Assembly: GCA_020809705.1 (NCBI GenBank)
Contig: CP085825.1
Location: 5,456,001-5,520,000, forward strand
Direction of reading: 5' to 3'
Origin: Calonectria ilicicola
Lineage: Eukaryota > Ascomycota > Sordariomycetes > Hypocreales > Nectriaceae
Length of the DNA: 64,000 bases
Under the pieces are notes generated by a model. It was not told the origin of the DNA, made no database searches, and saw only the letters and a list, made by a program, of their open reading frames with translations. Below are positions 21,797 to 31,936 of this stretch, in pieces. How positions within the stretch are numbered: the stretch's first letter is position 1; every line of letters starts with the position of its first letter. A program made the translations under genes and the position numbers.

Positions 21797-24380
21797 ATGC
21801 CTGGCGCAAGCGTCGCAGTTCTCCCGCCTCCCGCGGCCTCGACATCATCCTCGCGAAAGGCCTCACTGGCACCCGAGCGCAAATACAAGTGCCAGTTCTG
21901 TAACCGTGCCTTTAGCAGGAGCGAACATCGAAGCCGACATGAGCGATCACGTACGTGACACCCTTCGCCCTCCTTTCACAATCCGCTTTTATCATCGATT
22001 TGAGCCTTGCCATCAACCTGAATTTTTCTCAGCGCGCTAACTTTCCATAGACACGAAGGAACGTCCCTTTAAGTGCATGAAGTGTAGAAGTACCTTTGTG
22101 CGTCGCGATCTTCTTCTCAGACATGACCGCACCGTTCACGCTAAGGATGGCGGCATTCCCCTTCATAGTGATGGTAAGCGCAGGGCCGGCCCTAAGACCC
22201 GCGCCATCAACGGCCCCTCCAAGTCTTCCATTGCCCTCGATACCTCGACGTTGGAGCAAATGGAAGCAAGCGGCGACGGAATATTCGATGTTGAGGCTGC
22301 TGCTATGCTTGTGGCGGACCTCCACCACAAGGCCACAGCCGCTATGCGTGAGGAAAGCTCCTATGAGGATAGCTCATCTTTAACATACTCCCCGCATGGT
22401 TCTTCTATCATGGAATCGACCGTGACGTACCCCTCTGGTGCTATTGCATTGCCCCAGGTCCAGTGGGAGGGTTTTATGCCCCAGTCAGTGACGGAGCCCA
22501 AGGCGCATTCGATTACTTCTAGTGCCTCGGGATCCTTCGAGTCGCAGCCGTCATTTACCAGCGGAAGCACGGTGCAACCTCATTCCAACCAACTCCCTCC
22601 TATTAGTGGCCAGAACTGCAATGGCCTTGTGCCTGCATTGCAATCAATGATCAACTCATTGCCTAACTCCGCTACTGGAACACCTATCCCTCCCAGCCCT
22701 TGGACCGCTGAGTCTTCTCAGGCCGGCTTTAAGGCTCCTCAAGTTTCCGGTGATGATGAACGAAACGCTATTCTGGACCATATTCGCAACAATGATAGCG
22801 AGCATGCTATCCCTGAGGGTTTTCGTCTCCCTGGTCTGGGTTCGCTCAATCGTTATCTCTCCACTTACTTCGGTCTATTCCATCACCACTTGCCATTCCT
22901 ACACCCATCTTCTTTCAGTCCAACAAAAGTCTCACCTCCTCTCTTGCTGGCTGTCCTAAGCATTGGTGCTCTTTATGCATTCGACCAAGACCAAGCCTAC
23001 ATGCTCCACATTGGCTCCAAGGTTCTTGTCAACCAATTTCTTCAAAACAAGGAGAACTTCAGCTCTCGCAAGTGCCCCTTATGGACTATGCAAAGTTCCC
23101 TTCTAAACATGATCTTTGCTAGCTGGAGTGGTGATCCCAAGGGCCTTGAGTGGGCGTGCTCGATTAAGAGTCTTCTCGCCAACATGGTCGCGGGCAACCG
23201 ATACGAGCTCAAGCTTCGCCAGGAGGCACGTGGCACAGCCAAACCCACTCGCTCTGAGTGGGTCGAGGATGAAGGATGCCGACGCACCTACTACGCCGTT
23301 TACATTTTCTTTGGCCTGTTGACCTTGACTTACAATCACACTCCCGCCATTAGCTTCAATGAGTTTGAGGACCTTCAGCTGCCTTCCACTGAGGCACTTT
23401 GGAACTTGCAGGTGGTTGATGAGGCTAGCTGGCAGGAGCATCTTAGAAGCTCTGCAGCTGTGACCTTCATGGAGGCGCATGACAATCTGTTCCAAGGCGA
23501 GACACTAAGGTATAGTGCCTTTGCCGCCCGTGTCATGATTAACGCACTCTTCCTCGAGGTTTGGTACCACAAGCGCAGCCCCGAGGCTCTGCAAGATGTC
23601 GTGACCGAGTACAAGCTCCGGCTCGCGTTGGAAACGTGGGAGAAATCTCTCGAACAGTGTGAACCGGAAGCTGGTGCAGTTCCTCTCAGTGCTCCTCACA
23701 AAGGGCACCCACTTCTCTTCAACGCCAAGGCCATGTACCGCAATGCTCGCGCTCGCCTTGAGGTTGATCTCAAGGCGGTGCAAGAGGCAATGCGATACCA
23801 TGATCCTTATGAGGTTGCCGCAGCCATGTCCAATGCTCGTGATCGCGTGAAGCGTTCGAGCGAGATGATCAAGGTTATTCAAGAGTGTTACAATTGTATT
23901 GAGACGGCCGTCCAGCAAGGCATTCGGTGGGTTGCGCGTACTTCGCCTACCAACTGGAGCGTAGAGCACCCACTTTGTGGAATGGATCTTATGATCATTC
24001 TTTCTCTGTGGCTCTATCGTCTGGAACATGACGAGGAGCCCGCGACCCAGGAGGAACTTGCCATGTATAACAAGGTCCGTCAGCTGTTTGCTAAGGATCT
24101 CGATGAGAGCTACATGTCGCAGTTGAGCTCTGTGGTTGCACGACTTTGGGGCTCAATGCTTGATGAAGTTGTGGTTTGGGGGTAAGTACATCGAGCTAGA
24201 ATGTCGTGTTATTGTTGTTCATACGCTAACCATTGCCATAGAATTACCCGACTAATGGGTGAGGCTTTTAAGCTTCATTCGCAGGCTCTTGTTGGCTATG
24301 TTGACGACCCTGAGGCATCCTCCAATGTGTCTACCCCTTCGATGACCTCGCAAGGGGCAGATGAGGATAGCGTGTACTAA
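21797..24380 (+). CDS. C2H2 zinc-finger factor with fungal-specific regulatory domain (Adr1/Rsf2-like)
   Basis: Three exons: 21797-21950, 22051-24181, 24242-24380; 807 residues. Finger 1 is CQFCNRAFSRSEHRSRHERSH and finger 2 is CMKCRSTFVRRDLLLRHDRTVH (quoted in two separate halves). Intron 1 falls exactly between them. The helix residues RSEHRSR and RRDLLLR resemble yeast Adr1, whose second finger also has RRDLL. The C-terminal 550 residues form a PF04082-type fungal factor domain (LNRYLSTYFGLFHHHLPFLHP, later EGCRRTYYAVYIFFG). The combination is that of yeast Rsf2/Tda9-type regulators of carbon and energy metabolism. A candidate PKA site, SRKAS, sits about seven residues before finger 1. Function is inferred from domain architecture. 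Confidence 0.87.
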
Positions 24381-25495
24381 AATTAATCGGCGATGATTGA
24401 AACGACATTTCATTTGTACGCCCCTGGCCTGGGCTGGTTATTTCCTTGTCTCCTAAGTAAGCATATACCTCTCTGCTTTGATGGCTGCTCTGTTGTTCTT
24501 TGATTTGGCTTTTGGCGCCAGAAGGCTTCTTGGGGAGGGAGTTGGATTCATCTAGTGCTTTTTTTTTTTTTTTCATTCGCGTCTCCTTGGCTATTTTCCT
24601 CATGTCATTTCCTTCGCGATGCCCGAGGCAGGGCGGGCGGTCGTGCTGTCAGCAGTTTAGCGTTGGTTTTCTGTTTTGGGTCGATTTATGGGCATGTTGC
24701 CCTTGATTTGATTTTTTTTTTGGCATGGTATTGGGTCAACCGGCATTAATCGGAGGGGGCAGGGAATGGTTTACGGGGTATTGGCATGGGTTTGCGCCCC
24801 GGGCAGAGGGAATTGGATCCTTGCGCGAAGAGAGCGCTGGCTAATGACTGCGATTGGCAGCATGCTTGGCTGGTCCATGATGGTGTTTCCTTCTGCTTTC
24901 TCTGTTACTGCACCTATTTGTTTTTAATACTCGCAGCTCTTTCCCATTGTTGCCTTTAGTGGCAATTGGCTTTTTTCTCTCCTTAGTTCTTTTCTGTGCT
25001 TTTTTTTCTTTGTTTTCTTCTCTTCTACATTTTGATTTTATCTCTTGTTTCTCAGATACCTTGTTCGATATACAGATTGCTCGTTTGTGGCCATGTATTA
25101 CGGAAGTGGCATATGTGGCAAGCAGCCCTGGGTCTCGGCCATCCAACACCGCGGACCGTCGAGAGGAGGCTGGCCCATTCGCTCGTGTATAGATGATTAG
25201 TGTTTTCTTGAATAATCACTTGTTTCCTGTCATTCAGCTGACATTGTCTTGAACCGTGAAATTTAAATCAAGAGCCTAAGCAGCGTTGTTAGCTTTGGCT
25301 GGAGTTTAGGTAGTTCTGTCATCCCAGCCATTTGAACCTGCCTGCGTTTTGTGTTTCTAATGACATATTACATCAGCCTCAAGGCAGTCACCAACCACCC
25401 TTTACTCTTCGTGGAACATGATTCCAGATGTCGGAATTTCTTGCTCTTCAAGTACTTGCTTCCTCCGGCACCATCGGTTTTGTAGTGTGTCGAAA
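24381..25495. other. Intergenic: C2H2 factor 3' flank and GH16 promoter
   Basis: T-rich stretches at 24560-24572, 24708-24720 and 24970-25035 fit a long 3' UTR or terminator region. The last 300 bp should contain the GH16 promoter; I see no clear TATA box. No gene is supported. Confidence 0.55.
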
Positions 25496-26652
25496 ATGCA
25501 TTGCCTCATCCTGTTTATCATTGCTCTAGCCCAACTTGCGTGGAGTCGGTGCGAGTGTGGATACACTATGATTGACTCTGAGAATCAACCGATTTTTATG
25601 AATCGCTTTGAAACCGACTTCACTCTCACGAACTCCATTTCAGAGAATCCGGACTGGAAGCGACAGCAGTTTAGGGTCTCAGCAGAGGCTGGTCACGGTG
25701 AATACGGCAAATCCTTCAGATCTAGCAACGTCGTCATTTTGCCAGGAAAAGCTGGTGCTGATAAGAGTACGAATACGTCTCTTGGCTTGCGAGTTGGAGG
25801 TATAGTTGAGAACGGGGCGGTCTCAACGGCTGAGATTGACACGGTGAGATCCAACTTTTGGTGGGGGTCTTACCGAGCTGTTATGAAATTGACGGATGTC
25901 AATGGCACTTGTGCTGCATTTTTCTGGGTAAATACATGATGCCATGGTGGCTTTACTAAATGTTGGAGACTAACACCAAGACCATGACCCAGTATTTCAA
26001 TGATACGCAAGAAATTGACATCGAGTTCCTATCGCGAGAGTTTAAGCCGACCGAAAGAATTTTCCCTGTCAACCTCGTCGTCCAGTCGAAGCAGTCCAGG
26101 GAGGCAGGCTATGATGCAAGCAAAACTGGAACATTTAAGCGGGTTAATCTATCATTCGACCCCACGGCTGATTTCCACGAGTACAGGCTTGACTACTTAC
26201 CAGGACGAGTGACTTTTTACGCAGATGGACAGAGGATTGCAATAATGGATGGCAGTAATATGCCTTCTATGGGGGGCTATTTGATCTTTCAACATTGGAG
26301 CAATGGGAATGCTTTATGGTCTGGAGGACCTCCAGAAAAGGACGCCTGGCTTAGTGTTGGTTATGTGAGAGCATATTTCAATTCGTCAAATGAGCAAGAT
26401 CAAACAAGATCATGGCACCACTGTCATGATAAAGGGATCAAGGCAACCCTCTGCGAAATTCCGAGTGTGACAGAAGAAAATGCTAGCAACAGTGGGGGCT
26501 CCAGTAGTATTGATGAGATTGGTGTGCAACCGGAACTTGAGAATGGAGAAGAAAGCGGTGCTGCGTGCCTTGTGGTGATTATGATCATGGTCGTAATAGC
26601 TAACTTGTGGGTTTTTGCGAGCATTCTGCCGGAAATTGTGGTGCTCGTATGA
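25496..26652 (+). CDS. Secreted GH16-family beta-glucanase with C-terminal hydrophobic anchor
   Basis: Two exons, 25496-25927 and 25993-26652; 363 residues. An intron of 65 nt joins ...AAFFW to YFNDTQEIDIEF. Met at 25496 is preferred over an in-frame Met at 25418 because it opens a clean signal peptide (MHCLILFIIALAQLAWS) followed by the CECGY start typical of fungal GH16 proteins. The catalytic motif EIDIE gives E151, D153 and E155 (nucleophile, helper, acid/base in the family). The last 30 residues are strongly hydrophobic after a Ser/Gly/Glu-rich spacer, so the enzyme is probably membrane- or GPI-linked at the cell surface. Substrate (beta-1,3- or mixed-linkage glucan, or wall remodelling) cannot be fixed from sequence. 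It is followed on the same strand by a GH64 gene. Confidence 0.9.
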
Positions 26653-27244
26653 GTGAAGCCAGGAACGCTTAGAGTAATGACATGGCGGATAAAATACCTT
26701 AGTGTAGCAAACAACTATTCTAATTGATGCTGTTTATGCCTTCTAGTTGAACATGGAAAAAAGGATAAATACGATACAAAGGATAAATCGTGTGTACTGA
26801 AAGCTATAATACAGATATTCGACTGACCATTGATGTCTAGACAGCCCCATCTTTCGATATCAAAGCTGGGTAACATTCAAGAAAGGTTGTCGATGGCGTA
26901 AGCGAATTCAAGGTAATAAGAGTAGAAACGGTCAAATGTGTCTTTGCGTTTCAATCAGAGAGGGGGTGGATTACACCGTCACAAGATTAGAAATACAATG
27001 CGAAATATTTTCCAACGCTGATGGGCGGTGAAACAAACCTGAACTGCGACGACGTAAGCCATGGAATGGTTTGGACGGCTTAGACTGAACTGGGATTTTG
27101 GCGGTGGGGATGGGGCATCCCTGTTATGGCCCATTGGTTCACCTATAAAGGGGTGGCAGCTGGCACTACGGCATACATGTTCTTTCTCAACAATCAACTA
27201 GCCTGGAGCATATTAGTTCAACCCATCTTGCATTTTTACTCATC
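26653..27244. other. Intergenic between GH16 and GH64 genes
   Basis: GH16 terminator and GH64 promoter. No gene. The right end has a conventional core promoter, annotated separately. Confidence 0.6.
27131..27150 (+). promoter_or_regulatory. GH64 core promoter: inverted CCAAT and TATA box
   Basis: CCATTGG at 27131-27137 (CCAAT on the minus strand) is followed by TATAAAG at 27144-27150, about 95 bp before the ATG at 27245. The spacing is right for a TATA box with a leader of roughly 60 nt. Confidence 0.6.
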
Positions 27245-28417
27245 ATGACAAGAGAGTCTCTGGATATTAAATTGATCAACAATGACGCGAGCTCTGTGCT
27301 CTATGCTCACATCACGGGCAGAAGATTACACCAAGGCCCGATGGTTATTATGCAATCAGACGGGAAGACAGCACACGATTTGCCTTCCCCAACCACCATA
27401 TTATCGCCAGTCGGAGTTGATCACGCCATCCTCATTGGTGGCCCTGGTACCGAAAAGGTGGTGAGAATGCCTCGCCTCGAGGGTGGCCGTATTTGGTTCA
27501 GCAAGGGCAAACCGCTCGTTTTTTTTGTGAACCCAAGCCCAAACGGCGGGGCGCTGGTAGAACCCTCAGCTATGAACAAAACTGATCGAAACTATGATTG
27601 TGCATGGACCTTTTGTGAACTCACGTTCAACGAGGCAGAGCTATATGCCAATATATCGTTTGTGGACTTTGTGAGCATCCCGGTTGGCCTGCAGCTTTCA
27701 AATGACGGCTTTCAAATGACGAATGTACCGGGCCTGCCAGCTGGCGGTGTTATGAAGATGGCCAGGGAACTTGAAAAGGCTGGTGGCCCATGGGAGAGAT
27801 CAATCATCAAGTCCTCCTCGGGCAATCTTCTCCGTCTTCTCAGTCCTAATTCAGCGACAGACCTGCTTCCAGGCATATTTGACGACTATTACTCTGAATA
27901 TATTGATGAAGTTTGGAAGACGTATGAAACGGTCGATCTTATCGTCAACACGCAGAAATCCGAATGGGGGGTGTTTAGTGGTCGCGTGAGAGAAGGCGAG
28001 CTTCAATTCCACGGAAAGTTTTCATTTTCATTTCAAAAACCAACAACACGCGACATATTTTCATGCAATACAGGCCCCTTTGCAGTGCGAGAGCCTCGAG
28101 ATGAAAGGGAGGAGGCAAGACTGAATGTTGGGGCCCGCATCTCAGCTGCGTTTAATCGGTCTACTCTGTTGATCAATAGAAATCAGCCCGACGGGGAGAA
28201 AATCGGAACATACTATGTTGACACGCCAATTAACCATTACGCAAGAATTTGTCATGAGATATCTGTTGCAGGCCGTGGATATGCGTTTCCATATGATGAT
28301 GTCCACTCAACTGGGGGGGCGGACCAATCAGGATTTTTGCGTGACTCAAATCCAAAGATATTGAAGGTTATAGTTGGAGGAGCAGAACAAAGCATGGCAA
28401 CAAGGGGAGACGACTAG
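27245..28417 (+). CDS. GH64-family beta-1,3-glucanase
   Basis: Intronless, 390 residues. The sequence matches the GH64 (laminaripentaose-producing beta-1,3-glucanase, thaumatin-like fold) pattern: CAWTFCELTFNEAELYANIS, then SFVDFVSIPVGLQLSNDGF, and near the end GRGYAFPYDDVHS. E125 and D141 are 16 residues apart, the same spacing as the catalytic Glu154/Asp170 pair known in the Streptomyces enzyme. It would cleave beta-1,3-glucan internally. No signal peptide is visible at the N-terminus (MTRESLDIKLINN), so export is either unconventional or the start is misjudged; no better upstream Met in frame is evident. It lies between a GH16 gene and a Zn2Cys6 factor on the same strand. Confidence 0.9.
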   Translation: MTRESLDIKLINNDASSVLYAHITGRRLHQGPMVIMQSDGKTAHDLPSPTTILSPVGVDHAILIGGPGTEKVVRMPRLEGGRIWFSKGKPLVFFVNPSPNGGALVEPSAMNKTDRNYDCAWTFCELTFNEAELYANISFVDFVSIPVGLQLSNDGFQMTNVPGLPAGGVMKMARELEKAGGPWERSIIKSSSGNLLRLLSPNSATDLLPGIFDDYYSEYIDEVWKTYETVDLIVNTQKSEWGVFSGRVREGELQFHGKFSFSFQKPTTRDIFSCNTGPFAVREPRDEREEARLNVGARISAAFNRSTLLINRNQPDGEKIGTYYVDTPINHYARICHEISVAGRGYAFPYDDVHSTGGADQSGFLRDSNPKILKVIVGGAEQSMATRGDD

Positions 28418-29646
28418 CAAACACACCGATGTATATAGTAGGATTTCTTTTGGGGAGTTGTGTGTTCTACGGCCTGCGTGAAGTACACCTAATATATAAA
28501 AAAGTGCAGTTTTTTTTAGTTTTTTTTTCGAAATAAAGGAAATAAAGAAGAATCAAATTTATGTCTCTTGAATCAGAACTGACGAGTCTTGAACCGTGGG
28601 GCTTCGCTGAGGTGTCAATTTCTGTCATGATTACTCTTCCTTGCATACCCCCCTCCAGGCAAAGCCTCACGACACGGCAATATCTCGATGAGACCGCCGA
28701 ACCCCTGCACCAATCAAGTACCACGCTCAAGCACAGCCAAACATCAGGGTTAAGCGACAAACCTTACAATAGGAGTGAGCCGGCCCAGGGAGGTAATGCC
28801 ACCACCCTGCGTATTCTCAAATGTCGCTACAAGCTCCGGTGCCATCATCGTTTGCGTCCTGGGAAGCAATGGGTGAAGCGCGAAACAAGCCACGGCGCTT
28901 TGCATGGCCAGCCTCTGCATTTTCGCACTCGTTTCCCCTTGCCGAAGCATATGTGGTGACGTCTGGATGGCTAGGCGGCCCGCACAAGGTAACGCGACGT
29001 CCAGGGCTCACGGGGAAAGAGGAGCACAGCCCTGCGACCGTGCCGGCCATGCGATGCTGCTGTCCTATCCACCCCGGATCCATTCGGGCGCGGTGCCATC
29101 CATCCAGATCAGCCCCAGAAATGTCCCCCCCCCCCCCCTCGTCAGAAACCATAGCCACCTTGACCCCCGCGTGTATAAGCTCGACTGGTCAGACTCGAAC
29201 TTCGTCGCGTTCTATCATCTTACCTACCTCGAGCCCACCCCGACACTCTCTTCCCGAGTCCACCGTCGGCCCACCGATCGCACGCTGGCCCCCTCCTTTC
29301 CTACCTCGCGAGCACCCGATCGGCATCTCGATTATTAGTCAACGATTTCTTCTGTTCCCCTCGTCTTGACTACGGCTCATTTCGCCATAATCTAGGGTAC
29401 CACCAGCCGTATCCACCATCGATTCTACCAATATAACAAAAGTTGCGCCCTCGGTTGTCTTTTTTGACCAAGGTCTTGATCATACTTGCGCCTGAAACGA
29501 AACAGCTTCCAAAACCACCACCATGGGGTCCAACATGTCACCATCTTGACCAACGACAAAGAAGTTCAATTAACACTGGAACCTTCAACCCACAACCAGA
29601 ATAGTTTGCCCCTGAAGATTAGCGATTATTAGTATCCATTACCAAC
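28418..29646. other. Intergenic: GH64 3' flank and C6-B promoter/leader
   Basis: GH64 terminator (T-rich, near 28510-28530) followed by about 1 kb leading to C6-B. Contains a 14-nt C run at 29125-29138. Open frames up to 182 codons at 28821-29369 have no recognisable domain and sit in C-rich low-complexity DNA. Confidence 0.55.
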
Positions 29647-31659
29647 ATGGTCTACTGTGGTAAACCCTCAAAGGGCTGCTCTAACTGTCGGGAGCGCAAG
29701 ATTCGCGTAAGTTCGCACTCAATCAATGATAACGATTATAACGTCGCCATTTTGCTCTATCATGCCTAACATTCCCGCCTTACATCCCAGTGTGACCAAA
29801 AAGCACCCGAGTGCGGACAATGCGTCAAGCGTCACCAGACCTGCCGAGGTTACCGCAACATGACCGACCTGATGTTCCGTGACGAGAGCTCCCATGTTAT
29901 TAGTAAAGCGGCGAAGTCCCGGTCACGTCCCAATGCACCAAAAAAACACCAAAGTCCCGGCCCAGCATCTCTATCTCCATCTCCCCGACCCGTTGCGAAC
30001 ACCATCCCAAAGCCAGCCACAGCCAAGCCAACGACGAAATCGGTAACGCATCGCAGACGTCCTCGTGGACCAGTCCTCGCTGTTCTTACCCCCGGGGCTG
30101 GCAGCTCACCTTCTCAGACAAGCACAGATAGCACTGATGGTGATGTTGATGTCAGCGAACCCTTTCATGAACCATCCACCAATCGTGCCTTGATTGGTGA
30201 TGCGTTGGATGCTTCGTTCCAAGAAAGGGGTATTGACTTCTTCTTTTCTCGCTACGTCACTGCAGACAATGGCTATCAGAACTATTCCTTTATTTACGAC
30301 GTTTGGAAACCCCGTGATCTCGATTCGCCCCATGCTCAAGTTGACGCAGTCACTCTTAGTATGGCCGCGGTAGGCTTGGCCATTGACGCCCAGGTAACAC
30401 ATTGTACGGATACGATGATTCGTGCATATCAGAACTATGGAATGGCTCTGACCCTTACCCGCACCGCCCTTCGAGACCCTGTTGCTGCTATTAAGGACAC
30501 AACCTTGCTTGCCGTTTTAATCTTGGGTACCTATGAGTTTGTCTCTGGCCACAGCCCTCAGACGATGCGAGCATGGCAAGGACATGTCAGTGGAGCAGCC
30601 GTTCTAGCCAGTATGCGAGGTCCCAACCGGTTTCGAAATCGGGCTAGTATACAAATGTTCATCATGCTATCGCAGTCCGTTCTCATTAGCTGCATACAGA
30701 GCGAGTTACCAATGCCACAGGTAATGGTTGATCTCGGTGCTGAGCTTCAGCCTTTATTGGTAGCTGAAAATCCGGTCTGGCGTGTGGTAGATCCGATATA
30801 CAGAGCACTCCAAGTCCGAGACGACATCAAGACAGGCAAGCTCGACAACATGGATGATATAATAGACAAGTTGTCACTAATAGATGATGAATTTACCGTG
30901 ATACTATCTGAGTTGCCATCATCCTGGCACTACCGGCGCATTCTTCTTACGCGAGATGACCCAAGAGTTTTTGGCCGCTGGTGTCACGTGTACCCGGGCC
31001 TTGTCCAAGCAACTACTTGGAATGGAGTACGAGCAATACGAATGCTGGTTCTAGAAGCTGTGCTTGAGCAACTTCGCGGTGGCACTAGAGCTCCAGATCT
31101 GACTTCTGTGCCAAGTCATCACCGGATGCGGCTGGCGAAAACTATTAAATTGCTGGGCTTACTCGGGGAGGCTATCGTAGCCAGTGTTCCCCAGCATTTC
31201 GGCGTTGTCAGCTTTCGAGATGGATATTCAAGTCCGGGCACGGAAGCTACTGGCTCCAGTCCAGTTGAACAGCAGTACCGACTCATGTCGCCACCCGCGG
31301 CGCCTGACATAAGAGCAGGACCGGGACTAGAGTCCCAGGCCGAGCCCGGAACACCAGCCCTTAACTCGTCCAATTCTGATGGTCAAGATCGAAATGTAGA
31401 ATGCTTCATGACCCTGGCATCTGCAAGCAATACCATCATTTGGCCACTCTATGTATTGGGCATATCTTCGTCTTGTTCCCCTGAAATGAAGCAGTATGCT
31501 GTGATAAGGCTGCTTGCTATTCACCACGAGACTGGCCTTGAACAGGCACGGGTTGTCGCAGAAATGTTACAAACGAAGGAGGGTCCCACAAACTTTGACG
31601 CCAGAGTCCTCGATGAACTTCCGGAGCTTCCAGAAAGTACCTTGCCTCAAGTTGTGTGA
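29647..31659 (+). CDS. Zn2Cys6 fungal transcription factor (C6-B), paralogue of C6-A
   Basis: Two exons, 29647-29706 and 29791-31659; 642 residues. Exon 1 encodes MVYCGKPSKGCSNCRERKIR, and exon 2 begins CDQKAPECGQC. Cys 11, 14, 21, 28, 31 and 38 form the binuclear cluster, spaced as in C6-A. Both genes are split after residue 20, between the third and preceding cluster residues, and both continue with L-MFRDESS and V-I-KA. The linker (about 60-130) is basic and Pro/Ser-rich; the rest is the helical fungal-specific region. C6-B keeps one long second exon where C6-A has three, so introns were gained in A or lost in B. It is 1.2 kb downstream of the GH64 gene, but any regulation of the glucanases is speculation. 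Confidence 0.9.
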
Positions 31660-31936
31660 ATTCCACGTGTTATGAGCGCCCGGGTCTAAAAATAGACGTT
31701 GTCAGCACTTCCTTCGTTTGCAATCACTTTGCAGTATGTTGTTATTACATTCACGACCATGTATGTAGCGTTGGAGTTTACGAGGTTGAATACCCACATC
31801 GTATGGTTAGGAGCTTTAGGCTTCCTTGATGCGGTTCATTAGAGATGAGACATGAAATCATGATAGGGAATATACCAACACTTTGAGGATGTTGAAATGC
31901 GACTTCTGTGCATACGGCAGCGACCGGGTCCTCGCT

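Noticed and set aside
20917..21903. 328-codon open frame on the + strand upstream of and overlapping the C2H2 factor
   Set aside because: It is Cys- then Pro/Ser-rich because of the TGTGC repeat and C/T-rich promoter, has no domain, and overlaps the true first exon in another frame.
28821..29369. 182-codon + strand frame before C6-B
   Set aside because: Low-complexity Pro/Ser/Arg translation through a 14-nt C run; no domain and no promoter-like spacing.
4284..31659. Secondary-metabolite cluster suggested by two C6 factors
   Set aside because: No polyketide synthase, peptide synthetase, terpene cyclase, P450 or transporter set lies between them.
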